DNA of 61,431 nucleotides from a bacterium (GTDB lineage Bacteria; Patescibacteriota; Minisyncoccia; Phycocordibacterales; UBA2100): NCBI GenBank assembly GCA_009924895.1, contig RFQR01000009.1, positions 1 to 61,431 of the forward strand, read 5' to 3'. Shown piece by piece: positions 25,616 to 34,240 of this stretch (position 1 is its first letter; each line of letters starts with the position of its first letter). The notes under the pieces were generated by a model. It saw only the letters and a program-made list of their open reading frames with translations, ran no database searches and was not told where the DNA came from. The position numbers and the translations under genes were made by a program.

Positions 25616-26204
25616 ATTTGCGATTATTGAGTGCATTTTTGAGTGTTTCGGCATCAGCATATTCCAACTCGCTTCCCGTCGAGAGCCCGCGACCGAGGGT
25701 AGTAACGGTGAGCTCGTTATTCTGCGTCAGTATCTCTTCGCGTACGCGCACAGCGGTTGCATCCCCCTCAGGATTAGCAGGAAAGGCGAGAATAACTTCT
25801 TCTATCTCAGGATTCTGTTTAGTAAGACTCAGTAAATCTTTGAGCCGAATACCACTCGTTTTTTCTGAGGCAAGCGAAAGAGTGCCGCCGAGGACGAAAT
25901 ACCTGCCTTTGAACGTATTGCTGCGTTCGAGTGCAAGCAAGTCCGCATCGGTTGCAATCACGGCAAGCAGTGTCCTGTCACGCTTTGGGTTTGTACAAAT
26001 ACCACAGAGTGCTGTCTCACCGGAGAAAAATCGTTTACAGTCGGTACACTGCTGTACGGAGTCGCTGAGTGATGCTGCAAGCTCAACTAACTCGCGCCGC
26101 GTAGCGGGGAAGCGTAAGAGATGCTGTACAAATCGCCCCGCTTGTCGCGGACCAATACCAGGGAAAGTAGAAAATAACTCGGCGAGGCGATTAAGTGAAT
26201 CCAT
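25614..26204 (-). CDS. recR: Recombination mediator RecR
   Basis: RecR loads RecA with RecO/RecF during gap repair. The 196-residue protein has the N-terminal HhH (FPGIGPRQAGRFVQHLL), a four-cysteine zinc finger (CTDC..CGIC) and the Toprim domain (LLAVIATDADLLAL). The Walker-like C-terminal region (GRGLSTGSELEYADAETL) matches. The start is ATG 26204. A minus-strand TATAGT (forward 26212-26217) ends 7 nt upstream. Confidence 0.97.
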   Translation of the reverse strand: MDSLNRLAELFSTFPGIGPRQAGRFVQHLLRFPATRRELVELAASLSDSVQQCTDCKRFFSGETALCGICTNPKRDRTLLAVIATDADLLALERSNTFKGRYFVLGGTLSLASEKTSGIRLKDLLSLTKQNPEIEEVILAFPANPEGDATAVRVREEILTQNNELTVTTLGRGLSTGSELEYADAETLKNALNNRK

Positions 26205-26211
26205 CCTGAAT

Positions 26212-26217
26212 ACTATA
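26212..26217 (-). promoter_or_regulatory. -10 box of recR
   Basis: TATAGT on the minus strand ends 7 nt before the recR ATG. Confidence 0.6.
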
Positions 26218-26233
26218 CGGTAGCGAGCACATA

Positions 26234-26262
26234 TTGACAAAAAGTAAAAAATATTTTAATAA
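26234..26262 (+). promoter_or_regulatory. Promoter of the 67-aa/52-aa small gene pair
   Basis: TTGACA and TAATAA are 17 bp apart. The leader of about 45 nt contains a GCGGAC/GTCCGC hairpin and then the SD GAGAGG. Confidence 0.65.
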
Positions 26263-26314
26263 GCATTTCGCGGACACTGGCGTCCGCACATTGAAAAAAT
26301 AAAAGAGAGGTCTG

Positions 26315-26518
26315 ATGACCACCGTTTCCAGCCAATTCCCGTTCCCTAAGTATGTCGCAAAAGCGGCTGACGAGGTGAATGGTTTCGAGCAAGAACTCGG
26401 GACGATCATGGTTGGAAAGACCGTGTTCGTCGTCACCATCCAGCGGCCTACAGATTTGGCTCAGCGTGTCCCGAACCTGCCGTTTCTCGTCTCAAAGGTC
26501 GAGCATGGCGGCGTCTGA
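26315..26518 (+). CDS. Orphan small protein (67 aa)
   Basis: I do not recognise it. It is soluble and mostly beta-like (TVFVVTIQRPTDLAQRVPNLPFLV), with no membrane segment. GAGAGG a few bases before the ATG is a clear SD sequence. Its end overlaps the next small gene by 14 bases, which implies translational coupling. Both share the promoter upstream and the terminator downstream, so they are probably one functional unit. Confidence 0.7.
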   Translation: MTTVSSQFPFPKYVAKAADEVNGFEQELGTIMVGKTVFVVTIQRPTDLAQRVPNLPFLVSKVEHGGV

Positions 26519-26663
26519 TGACCTCACTGCAGCATATCGATCTGGCCTCAACAGCGGCACGCTTGTCGCGGTGAAGCGCAATCCCGGCGAAGAGAAGTTC
26601 CACGTGCTCTTAATGAAGCACGACGGAATCAAGAGCGTCGGGCACTACTCACCACTCGCGTAA
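26505..26663 (+). CDS. Orphan small protein (52 aa)
   Basis: The true start is inside the previous gene: ATG 26505 with AAAGG seven bases upstream, not 26379 as in the track. The product is soluble (LTAAYRSGLNSGTLVAVKRNPG, then FHVLLMKHDGIKSVGHYSPLA) and I do not recognise it. Overlap with the 67-aa gene and shared transcription suggest the two proteins act together. A short bicistronic unit like this can resemble a toxin-antitoxin pair, but no family motif supports that. Confidence 0.6.
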   Translation: MAASDDLTAAYRSGLNSGTLVAVKRNPGEEKFHVLLMKHDGIKSVGHYSPLA

Positions 26664-26687
26664 CGTACCGCGCGCGAATCAAAAAAA

Positions 26688-26718
26688 CCCGCAGGGACGA
26701 GTCCCTGCCGGAATCTTT
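26688..26718. terminator. Bidirectional terminator between the small gene pair and dnaB
   Basis: GCAGGGAC/GTCCCTGC forms an 8-bp stem with flanking G/C pairs. T-runs occur both downstream (plus) and as A's at 26681-26687 (minus). Confidence 0.87.
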
Positions 26719-26719
26719 T

Positions 26720-28108
26720 TTAAAACGGTGTGGAATCCTCAACTTTTGCTTCGGTAGTGAAATCGCCGAAATCAGTTTTTTCGAGAGAAATAAACGAAGC
26801 GGTTGCCTCATTAAATTTCAATTCAACTTTACCAACGGGGCCGTTACGGTGTTTTTCAATCAAGACTTCGGTAATGCCCGTTTTTTCATTTTCGGTACGG
26901 TTCCCTGACATGTCTTCGCGGTGAATGAACATAACAACGTCGGCATCTTGTTCAATGGAGCCCGAATCGCGCAAATCTGAAAGACGGGGCTTACCGCCAC
27001 GCTGCTCTACCGCACGTGAGAGCTGTGAAAGCGCGAGGACCGGCACATCAAGCTCGCGTGCCATGCCTTTAAGCGCGCGAGAAATTTCAGTGACCTGTTG
27101 CACCATCGAATCTGATGCACGCGAGTGTGTGGGGATAATGAGTTGTAAATAGTCGATGATAATGAGTCCCAGATCTTTTTCCGTCTTTAGGCGACGAGCT
27201 ACGGAGCGCATGGTCAAGACTGAGGAGCTCGCCTTGTCGTCAATGTAAATAGGCGCTTCAGAGAGTGAAGCCATACCCATCTGCAGCCTTTCGAAGTCAT
27301 CCGCTTCTTTTACTCGACCGGTACGCAGGCGCCACGAGTTTACTCCTGATTGAGCAGAGAGCATGCGGTCCACCAGCTGCTGCGAACTCATTTCGAGCGA
27401 GAAAATACCAACCGCAGTTTTGTGATTCACTGCGGTTTGTCGTGCAATATCAAGCGCGAGTGAGGTTTTACCCATCGAAGGGCGGGCAGCGAGAATGATG
27501 AGATCGGATTTTTGAAAACCGGAGAGCATGGTATCGAGTTCTTTGAAGCCCGTGGGAACACCGCGCATGCCATTTTCATGCTTCTGCAGTTTTTCGAGGC
27601 GCTCCCATGCCTCGGTCAGTTCTTCTTGAATAGAAGAAAACGAACGAAGCATTGGTGTGTTGGTGACAGCAAAAATAGCCTGCTGCGCCTCGTCCAATAC
27701 TTCTTCGATATCGCGATCCTCTACAAAGCCAAGTTCCCCAATTTTGCCTGAAGCGTCAATCAATTGGCGCAAGAGTGCTTTGGTCTGTACGACATGTGCG
27801 TAGTGGCGGGCGCTTCCCGGTGAGGCTGCTGCCGAGACCAGCTCCGAAAGGTAACTTGCACTACCGACTTCTTTCAGCAGTTTTCGCTCTTTGAGCTTGC
27901 CTGAAACGGTCACCACATCAATCGGCTCTCCTTTTTCGTACAGGGAGAGCATCGCCTCAAAAATAGTACGATGTTTGCCGGCGTAGAACGCATCAGCACG
28001 GATGACGTCTGCCACCTCGTACATTGCATTTTGACTGAGCATGACGGCACCCAACAGGGCCTTCTCAGTGTCGATGTCTTGTGGGGGCACGCGCACGGCT
28101 TTTATCAT
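26720..28108 (-). CDS. dnaB: Replicative DNA helicase DnaB
   Basis: The hexameric helicase that unwinds DNA at the replication fork. The N-terminal domain is PPQDIDTEKALLGAVMLS. The RecA-like C-terminal domain has Walker A ARPSMGKTS, Walker B LIIIDYLQLI, and DLRDSGSIEQDADVV. Length is 462 residues, with no intein. The minus-strand extended -10 TGC-TAGAAT (forward 28115-28120) ends 6 nt before the ATG, and there is no SD sequence. Confidence 0.98.
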   Translation of the reverse strand: MIKAVRVPPQDIDTEKALLGAVMLSQNAMYEVADVIRADAFYAGKHRTIFEAMLSLYEKGEPIDVVTVSGKLKERKLLKEVGSASYLSELVSAAASPGSARHYAHVVQTKALLRQLIDASGKIGELGFVEDRDIEEVLDEAQQAIFAVTNTPMLRSFSSIQEELTEAWERLEKLQKHENGMRGVPTGFKELDTMLSGFQKSDLIILAARPSMGKTSLALDIARQTAVNHKTAVGIFSLEMSSQQLVDRMLSAQSGVNSWRLRTGRVKEADDFERLQMGMASLSEAPIYIDDKASSSVLTMRSVARRLKTEKDLGLIIIDYLQLIIPTHSRASDSMVQQVTEISRALKGMARELDVPVLALSQLSRAVEQRGGKPRLSDLRDSGSIEQDADVVMFIHREDMSGNRTENEKTGITEVLIEKHRNGPVGKVELKFNEATASFISLEKTDFGDFTTEAKVEDSTPF

Positions 28109-28114
28109 GTGACG

Positions 28115-28120
28115 ATTCTA
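28115..28120 (-). promoter_or_regulatory. -10 box of dnaB
   Basis: TAGAAT preceded by TGC on the minus strand ends 6 nt before the dnaB ATG. Confidence 0.65.
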
Positions 28121-28175
28121 GCACTGCCCTGCCTTGTAGGCGTAGAATTACTTCGAGGCTCGGTTGGGGAGGGGG

Positions 28176-28184
28176 TGTGGATAA
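28176..28184 (-). other. Single DnaA-box-like 9-mer (TTATCCACA)
   Basis: A perfect consensus 9-mer on the minus strand lies between dnaB and the next gene. It is single, so it is not an origin by itself; it could be a chance match. Confidence 0.3.
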
Positions 28185-28196
28185 CCTGACCTACAC

Positions 28197-29249
28197 CTAA
28201 AACAAGAGGCCTTCTTTTTCAAGATAACTTCGCAGTCTCGGCGAAGAGGTGGCAAGAGACTGAATGCGGGTCTTCAGCTCATGCATGAACTCGGTATGTT
28301 CGCCATGGCTCGAAGAGTTCATATCACGCAATGCATTAAAGAGGATGGCAAAGCTGGGGTACTGGTCAAGGCGTGTGGACAATTTTTCCGCGAGGATGTC
28401 TCCAAAAATATGTGCCTGTTTTCGGTGCTTTGGGTTCAGCGAATAGGAGGTAGCACGGATATATCCATATTGTGATGAGGTAATGAGTCGCTCAAGCTCT
28501 TGAGTGTTATTTTTGCGGTCAAATGTTTCTCCAATCTGTATTGCAGTGAGAAGGTGGTTAAGCGCAGGTTCAAGATATTCAGGACGTACCGTTGCAATGT
28601 TTGCAAGGAGGTGACCCTGCCACCGATGAAACGAGACCTGGAGTGACGCGCGGTTCCTTTCGGTTCTCGTCGCTCTAAGTTCAGCCCCTATCAGCGTTTC
28701 CGCCTGATTGTACCGCTCCAGAATAGCGGCGATACGAGGCTCAACTTCAGGCGAAGCGCTTTTTCCGCGAAGCGAGAGTTTTTCGAGATAGATACCTTCA
28801 GCTTGCGTTGAAATTTGCGCGGCGTAGGCGCTTGGGTGAAGGGAAAGTGACAAAAGAGCCAGATTCTGCAGGGATTTTTGTTCATCGTTAACGACCAGAA
28901 ACTTCTGAAAGGGCTCTCCAGAAAAGACAAAGTTGTATATATCCTCTTCGTGGCCAGCATGTACCGACGTTACTATTGCATTAAGGATTTGTGCTTTCTC
29001 AGATGAGGAAGAAGAGGACTGGTAGAGGAGTTTTAGGATCTGCATAGTTTGAATGCGTTCAGATATTGAAACGCCTTGTGCTAACGAGTCTAACGATTTA
29101 TTGAATAGTTCATTGCGCACATAAGCAGGCTGGCTTGCAATTGTGTGCAGCTGGTACCACTGCCTCATCTCGTTTCCGATCCAGAAGCAAACCAAAAAAA
29201 GTATGGTAAGCGCTACACCATATCCGCCTTTGCGTAATGGTTCTCGCAT
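28197..29249 (-). CDS. Membrane-anchored helical-repeat protein of unknown function
   Basis: I do not recognise this 350-residue protein. It has one N-terminal membrane helix (YGVALTILFLVCFWIGNEM), then a long soluble region that looks entirely helical, like TPR- or HEAT-type proteins (LNHLLTAIQIGETFD, HLLANIATVRPEYLEPA). No catalytic motif is visible. A serine run (SSSSSS) lies near residue 78. It is transcribed from a strong minus-strand promoter at 29420, leaving a leader of about 165 nt. Confidence 0.75.
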   Translation of the reverse strand: MREPLRKGGYGVALTILFLVCFWIGNEMRQWYQLHTIASQPAYVRNELFNKSLDSLAQGVSISERIQTMQILKLLYQSSSSSSEKAQILNAIVTSVHAGHEEDIYNFVFSGEPFQKFLVVNDEQKSLQNLALLSLSLHPSAYAAQISTQAEGIYLEKLSLRGKSASPEVEPRIAAILERYNQAETLIGAELRATRTERNRASLQVSFHRWQGHLLANIATVRPEYLEPALNHLLTAIQIGETFDRKNNTQELERLITSSQYGYIRATSYSLNPKHRKQAHIFGDILAEKLSTRLDQYPSFAILFNALRDMNSSSHGEHTEFMHELKTRIQSLATSSPRLRSYLEKEGLLF

Positions 29250-29425
29250 GTCTTAAAAACAACCCAAAAACAACGATGACAGTAATGGCGTTTGGTGGAG
29301 AGTGGGGACAGACACCAAAAAGCCCCCCAAAAGACCAAGAGCCGCCACGGCAGGCACTATGAAAAAAGAACCCGATGCGAGGTGGTAGACGATGAGATAA
29401 AGATACGGTTCATACTGGAATTATA
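29250..29425 (-). promoter_or_regulatory. Strong promoter and long leader of the 350-aa gene
   Basis: The extended -10 TGC-TATAAT lies at forward 29420-29425. The leader of about 165 nt has no long ORF and holds G-rich (GGGGGGCTTTTT) and C-rich stretches that could fold. This is the longest leader seen in the window; it may contain a regulatory RNA. Confidence 0.45.
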
Positions 29426-29483
29426 GCACTTGTCATACCTCTCTCGAAAGTGAGGTGGGGATTGTTCTGACAGTCGTATTTGT

Positions 29484-29504
29484 GCAGATCTCTGCTTTTT
29501 TTTT
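29484..29504 (+). terminator. Intrinsic terminator without an upstream ORF
   Basis: GCAGA-tc-TCTGC followed by nine T's ends a possible short plus-strand transcript. No coding gene precedes it on that strand. Confidence 0.6.
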
Positions 29505-29534
29505 GGGCATGCGTGTGCACATTACCAGAGGGAT

Positions 29535-29563
29535 TTGACTATTTGTACAGGGTCTGATATAAC
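29535..29563 (+). promoter_or_regulatory. Promoter of the sigma4/HARE-like gene
   Basis: TTGACT and TGA-TATAAC are 17 bp apart. Downstream a GGTCC-tga-GGACC hairpin (29573-29585) overlaps the GAGGA SD sequence of the gene, so folding could limit translation. Confidence 0.65.
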
Positions 29564-29590
29564 TATTCTATTGGTCCTGAGGACCTCTTT

Positions 29591-30622
29591 ATGCCCATAA
29601 TTACATTTTCACCACGTGCAATCGCAAAAGAGCTTCTTGTGGGTCTTCCGCAGCGCTCAAAAAGTGTTCTTACGGGGCGCTATGGGCTCTCTGGTTCACA
29701 AGAGCGCACCCTTGACGCTATCGGCAAGGAATACGGCATCACCCGCGAGCGTATCCGCCAGATAGAAAATCACGGTCTCGGTCTTATCCGAGACTCCGAA
29801 AGCTATGAGGAACATGCACCGAAGCTCGTAGACCTAAAGCGTGTTCTTGAACAGCTTGGAGGTATCGTAAGTGAAGAAATTGTGTTGCAAGAAGTTCCGA
29901 AATCTCAAGCAGACCGAAACCATCTCCTTTTTCTACTCACCGTCGGTCATCATTTTGAGGATCGCCGAGAGAACAATGATTTTTATCGTCGCTGGCACGT
30001 CGACACCCAATTGTCAGATGCTGTTGAGCGCGCGCTTAAGATGCTTCATGAATCCGTTGACTCGGACACGCTTACTCCGGAAGAAGAATTTATCCAGCTC
30101 TTCTCTCGCTTCCTGAAAGATGAAGGGGTAAAGCCGCGCGAACCAGAAGTTGTGGTCCGATGGCTCCTCCTTTCGAAACGCTTGAATAAAAATCCTCTTG
30201 GCGAATGGGGTCGCGCTGATTCGCCGCATGTTCGCCTCAAGAACACCCGCGATTACGCCTACCTCACCTTGAAGCGCCATGGTTCTCCGATGCACTTCCG
30301 CGAGGTAGCTCTTGCGATAAAAAAGCTCTTTGGTCGTACCGTGCACCCAGCGACGACCCACAATGAGCTGATTAAAGACGATCGCTTTGTCTTGGTTGGC
30401 CGCGGGCTCTACGCACTCAAAGAGTGGGGGTATAACCCGGGTGTGGTTCGTGAAGTCATCAAAGGTGTTATTGAGCGCGAAGGTGCTCTCACCCGTGAAG
30501 AAATTATCGAGCGCGTCAAACGTGAGCGCTATGTAAAAGACGCAACGATTACCGTAAACCTTCAGTCAGGATCATTTACCCGTCTTCCTGATGGTAAGTA
30601 CGTCATTGCGCAAAAAAAGTAA
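29591..30622 (+). CDS. Sigma-70 region 4 protein with HARE-HTH-like domain
   Basis: A 343-residue protein. Residues 35-65 are a sigma region 4 helix-turn-helix (DAIGKEYGITRERIRQIE), the part of sigma factors that reads -35 boxes. Region 2 and the -10-reading parts are absent. About 220-280 looks like a HARE-HTH domain (HGSPMHFREVALAIKKLFG, ATTHNELIKDDRFVLVGRGLYAL), as in the RNA polymerase delta subunit. The last 60 residues may be another winged helix. It probably binds RNA polymerase or promoters. Similar proteins occur widely in Parcubacteria; the role is not established. Confidence 0.88.
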   Translation: MPIITFSPRAIAKELLVGLPQRSKSVLTGRYGLSGSQERTLDAIGKEYGITRERIRQIENHGLGLIRDSESYEEHAPKLVDLKRVLEQLGGIVSEEIVLQEVPKSQADRNHLLFLLTVGHHFEDRRENNDFYRRWHVDTQLSDAVERALKMLHESVDSDTLTPEEEFIQLFSRFLKDEGVKPREPEVVVRWLLLSKRLNKNPLGEWGRADSPHVRLKNTRDYAYLTLKRHGSPMHFREVALAIKKLFGRTVHPATTHNELIKDDRFVLVGRGLYALKEWGYNPGVVREVIKGVIEREGALTREEIIERVKRERYVKDATITVNLQSGSFTRLPDGKYVIAQKK

Positions 30623-30670
30623 ACGAGAAATAGTGTGAATCAAAAGTCATCCCACCCCGCGCAAGGGTGG

Positions 30671-30676
30671 TATACT
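30671..30676 (+). promoter_or_regulatory. -10 box of the 475-aa membrane protein gene
   Basis: TGG-TATACT, an extended -10, ends 7 nt before ATG 30684. A CCACCC/GGGTGG palindrome lies directly upstream and could bind a regulator. Confidence 0.62.
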
Positions 30677-30683
30677 TTTTGCA

Positions 30684-32111
30684 ATGGCGGGAGATTTGAA
30701 AGATGAAATACATCCAACAGGGTTTGGTAAAGCATTCAAAAAACAAATGCTGCCAAAGTCACTCTTTTCTTTGAGTGCCTGGGTGGACTATGTCGGAGAG
30801 TGGGGTATTTCACGTGCACTTTTTTTGTGGATTCTGTACCTTGGACTTTTATTTGTCTGCGCCCTCTCGGTGCCAGATTTTGCGACGTTTGCACTCGGGT
30901 GGTTTTTCGGTACGGCGCCAATTTGGGGTCCCATAGTGCTTCTCTCTGCAGCAAACTCGACCTGGATTTGGTATGTTCACTCACAATTTCTTTCCCACGT
31001 GCACCCGGTCTTACTTGAAGTAAAAATACCGCGCGAGATCACCAAGTCTCCCCGTGCAATGGAGATGGTTTTTAATCAACTTTGGACAACCTCTGGCGAA
31101 GTAACATTCATTACTCGTTTTTGGAAAGGGTCGGTCCGCACCTTTTATTCATTTGAACTCTGCAGTTTTGGTGGGGAGATTCATTTTTATGTGTGGTGTT
31201 GGAAAAAGTATCGCCGCGTGCTTGAAACTGCACTTTATGGACAGTTTCCTGACATAGAAATTTTCGAGGTTGAAGACTATGCAATGAATTTTGTGTTTGA
31301 CCCCAAAAAGCATATGGCGTTTGTCGGCGATTACCGAAAAGTAAGCTCTTCAACTGACTACCCTAACGTGTTTCCGCTCCGCACGTACATTGATTTTGAG
31401 CTTGATAAAGATCCAAAAGAAGAGTTTAAAATTGACCCAATTGCTAGTGTCTTTGAAACGCTTTCAAACCTCAAACCAACAGAACAGGTGTGGATTCAAC
31501 TTATTATACGCTCTCTCAAACAAGATGGAGAGCTTTTGACCTACAAAAATAAATGGGCATATCAAGTACGATACGAGATTGATAATTTACGACGACAAGC
31601 GGCGCTTAAGCCAGGAGAGCGTTTAGATGAAGATAAGCCACCGCAAGGTTTTCCCTATCCTACATGGCGCCAAACTGAACGCATTAAATCTATGGAGCGG
31701 GCGCTCACCAAGCAGCCGTTTGAAGTTGGTGCTCGGCATATTTATATTTCTGACCCCGATCATTTTGATGGCACCATTTTTACCGCAGTACGCTGGCTGT
31801 GGAAAAATTTTCATTACCTTGATCCCACAGGAGAAAGCATGTTTGTTTCAAAAGGCTGGCACAATGACTTTGACTATCCGTGGCAAGATTGGAAGGGAAT
31901 TCGATGGAACCTTCTTATTCGTCGCGGACTTGATGCATATCGCCGTCGTTCATTCTTTTATGAGCCCTGGAAGAGTACTGATAAGTCAAACGTGATGAGT
32001 CCTGAAGAACTTGCGACACTCTGGCACTTCCCGTCATCGTCTATTAAGGCTCCGGGCCTCCGTCGCTCGCTCTCAAAAAAAGCAGAGCCACCCGCCAACC
32101 TTCCTATCTAA
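30684..32111 (+). CDS. Conserved-looking large membrane protein of unknown function
   Basis: A 475-residue protein with two or three hydrophobic segments at about residues 40-105 and a long soluble region after that. The soluble part has an aromatic-rich core (FYSFELCSFGGEIHFYVWCWKK) and KMHAF/DYRK-type acidic-basic stretches, but I do not recognise a family. The size and layout resemble Parcubacterial proteins encoded near conjugation-like ATPases, though none is in this window. It is followed 2 bases later by mltG, so the two are probably one operon. Confidence 0.75.
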   Translation: MAGDLKDEIHPTGFGKAFKKQMLPKSLFSLSAWVDYVGEWGISRALFLWILYLGLLFVCALSVPDFATFALGWFFGTAPIWGPIVLLSAANSTWIWYVHSQFLSHVHPVLLEVKIPREITKSPRAMEMVFNQLWTTSGEVTFITRFWKGSVRTFYSFELCSFGGEIHFYVWCWKKYRRVLETALYGQFPDIEIFEVEDYAMNFVFDPKKHMAFVGDYRKVSSSTDYPNVFPLRTYIDFELDKDPKEEFKIDPIASVFETLSNLKPTEQVWIQLIIRSLKQDGELLTYKNKWAYQVRYEIDNLRRQAALKPGERLDEDKPPQGFPYPTWRQTERIKSMERALTKQPFEVGARHIYISDPDHFDGTIFTAVRWLWKNFHYLDPTGESMFVSKGWHNDFDYPWQDWKGIRWNLLIRRGLDAYRRRSFFYEPWKSTDKSNVMSPEELATLWHFPSSSIKAPGLRRSLSKKAEPPANLPI

Positions 32112-32113
32112 TC

Positions 32114-33148
32114 ATGTGGTCTTTTGAACGAATGCCCGAGACGTTTTTTAATACGGTGCGCCGGATACGCGAGTGGCTTTCCGTGCGCTGGCAAGTGCAC
32201 TCAAATCGTCGCACGGCGGTGATTATCCTCTGTTGCAGCGCGCTTTGTGCACACGCGTATATCGCATACATTTCCCCTCCGGAGAGTTTTCCGGTCGGTT
32301 CCTTGGTTACGGTGCCAGAGGGGGTGTCGGTTGCAGAAATTTCTAAAATGCTTGGCGAGCAGGGAGTTGTGCGCTCGAGCAAGGCTCTGCAGGTGGTCCT
32401 CAAAGCGTGGGGAAAGGATCGCTCAATACGAGCGGGGGACTATCTGTTTAAGGAGCCAAAAAGTATTTTTGAAGTTGCGCGCATTCTTTCAATTGGTGCC
32501 TATGGTCTTGAGCCAAGAAAAATTCGGATTCGTGAAGGTGCAACGGTGCGAGAAATGGCTGACATTTATAAAAAGCAGCTCCTGAGGTTTGATGCAGAGA
32601 TATTTATTGATCTTGCGCAACAAAACGAAGGATACCTGTTTCCCGACACGTACTTCTTTCTCCCCAATGCACGTGAAAGCTCGATTGTAAAAGCCATGTC
32701 TGACGCATTTAATGCCCAAACAGAACAACTGCAGCGCGAAGTGGCTTCTTCTTCTCGTTCATGGAGAGACGTGGTTGTTATGGCATCTCTCCTTGAGCGT
32801 GAAGCACGAAATAGTGCGGATCGCAAGCTGATTGCTGGCGTACTGTGGAATCGTATTGATAAGGAAATGCTTTTGCAGGTGGATGCGGCGTTTCGGTATA
32901 CCAATGGCAAAGGTACATTTGATCTTACGCTCAAAGATTTGAAAGAAGATTCTCCTTACAACACCTATCGATACCAAGGACTACCCCCAACCCCTATCGG
33001 CTCTCCGTCCCTCGATTCATTGCAAGCAGCCGCACACCCCACGGCAAACAAGTATCTGTTTTATCTCGCCGACCACGATGGGGTAACCCACTACAGCAAG
33101 ACGTATGAAGAGCATCTGAGGCTTAAGCGTCAGTACTTGGGTGATTAG
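32114..33148 (+). CDS. mltG: Endolytic transglycosylase MltG
   Basis: MltG cuts nascent peptidoglycan glycan strands and sets their length. The 344-residue protein has an N-terminal membrane helix (TAVIILCCSALCAHAYIAYI), a LysM-like part (VTVPEGVSVAEISKMLGEQG) and the YceG domain. The catalytic Glu lies in VMASLLEREAR. NEGYLFPDTYFF and the final GLPPTPIGSPSLDSLQAAAHP are strong family signatures. Confidence 0.95.
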   Translation: MWSFERMPETFFNTVRRIREWLSVRWQVHSNRRTAVIILCCSALCAHAYIAYISPPESFPVGSLVTVPEGVSVAEISKMLGEQGVVRSSKALQVVLKAWGKDRSIRAGDYLFKEPKSIFEVARILSIGAYGLEPRKIRIREGATVREMADIYKKQLLRFDAEIFIDLAQQNEGYLFPDTYFFLPNARESSIVKAMSDAFNAQTEQLQREVASSSRSWRDVVVMASLLEREARNSADRKLIAGVLWNRIDKEMLLQVDAAFRYTNGKGTFDLTLKDLKEDSPYNTYRYQGLPPTPIGSPSLDSLQAAAHPTANKYLFYLADHDGVTHYSKTYEEHLRLKRQYLGD

Positions 33149-33190
33149 TAGTGTCTTGCAAATTAGTCTTTCACACGGCACTCTTCTCGT

Positions 33191-34225
33191 ATGGCACGGG
33201 TATTTGTTGGAATTTCCGGAGGCGTCGATAGCGCTGTTTCTGCCGCACTTCTGAAAGAGAAAGGGTATGCGGTCACGGGGGTGTTTATAAAAATCTGGCA
33301 GCCAGAATTTATTGAATGTACGTGGCGCGAAGATCGGCTCGAGGCGATGCGGGTATGCGCGGCACTCGGAATTGCGTTTCAGGAAATTGATCTCTCCGCT
33401 GAGTACAAGAGCGCGGTTGTTGATACGATGGTTAACGATTACATGCGTGGAGTTACCCCGAACCCCGATGTCCTGTGCAATACGTTTGTAAAATTTGGGG
33501 TCTTTTTGAAGTGGGCACTCGTTGAGGGGGCGCAAGCAGTCGCAACAGGGCACTATGCGCGAGTACAAAATCATAGCGGTACCTATTCTTTGCTGCGCGG
33601 CTGCGACCCAGAGAAAGATCAGTCATACTTTTTGCATCAGCTTACTCAGGAGCAACTCAAGCATGCACTCTTTCCCGTCGGTGAGATGCCAAAAACACGT
33701 GTTCGCTCTGAAGCCGTGCGCTTCAAACTCCCGAATGCAAAAAGGCCTGACAGCCAAGGGCTCTGCTTTATTGGCGATGTGTCGATGCGTGATTTTTTAA
33801 AACGATATATTGATCTAAAAAAGGGCGAGGTAGTGAATGTGGAAGGAGTAGTGATTGGCGAGCATGACGGAGCTGCGCTTTACACGGTAGGTGAGCGGCA
33901 TGGTTTTCGGGTACGGGGTGCGGGAGTATGGTACGTGAGTGCGGTTGATGTTGCGCGCAATCGTATTGTTGTTGCGAACTCGCCGGTATCCATCATGCGC
34001 AGCGCTATTCAGCTTTTGCAGCCAACATGGACAATTGACGAGCCGTCATTTCCTCGTATGTGCTCTGTTCAAGTCCGGTATCGTGGAGAGATAATTTCTG
34101 CACGTATAGAGCGCACGGCATCAGACTACCGAGCTCAGCTCGATGCGCCACAGATAGCATCAGCTGGTCAGTCGATGGTGTTTTACGATGGGGACAAGTG
34201 TTTGGGGGGCGCGGTGATGCGGTAG
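33191..34225 (+). CDS. mnmA: tRNA 2-thiouridylase MnmA
   Basis: MnmA adds sulfur to U34 of tRNAs for Lys, Glu and Gln. The ATP pyrophosphatase loop is GISGGVDSAVSAALL. The two catalytic cysteines are in NPDVLCN and SQGLCFIGD, and the C-terminal beta-barrel (VGERHGFRVRGAG) is complete. Length is 344 residues, slightly short of 360-370 but with no missing motif. No cysteine desulfurase is nearby. Confidence 0.96.
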   Translation: MARVFVGISGGVDSAVSAALLKEKGYAVTGVFIKIWQPEFIECTWREDRLEAMRVCAALGIAFQEIDLSAEYKSAVVDTMVNDYMRGVTPNPDVLCNTFVKFGVFLKWALVEGAQAVATGHYARVQNHSGTYSLLRGCDPEKDQSYFLHQLTQEQLKHALFPVGEMPKTRVRSEAVRFKLPNAKRPDSQGLCFIGDVSMRDFLKRYIDLKKGEVVNVEGVVIGEHDGAALYTVGERHGFRVRGAGVWYVSAVDVARNRIVVANSPVSIMRSAIQLLQPTWTIDEPSFPRMCSVQVRYRGEIISARIERTASDYRAQLDAPQIASAGQSMVFYDGDKCLGGAVMR

Positions 34226-34227
34226 GT

Positions 34228-34233
34228 TAAAAT
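34228..34233 (+). promoter_or_regulatory. -10 box of the ATP-cone nuclease gene
   Basis: TAAAAT ends 7 nt before ATG 34241. Confidence 0.5.
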
Positions 34234-34240
34234 AGAGCAG

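Noticed and set aside
28176-28184. Replication origin at the DnaA-box-like 9-mer
   Set aside because: There is only one box, with no A/T-rich unwinding region and no dnaA or dnaN next to it.
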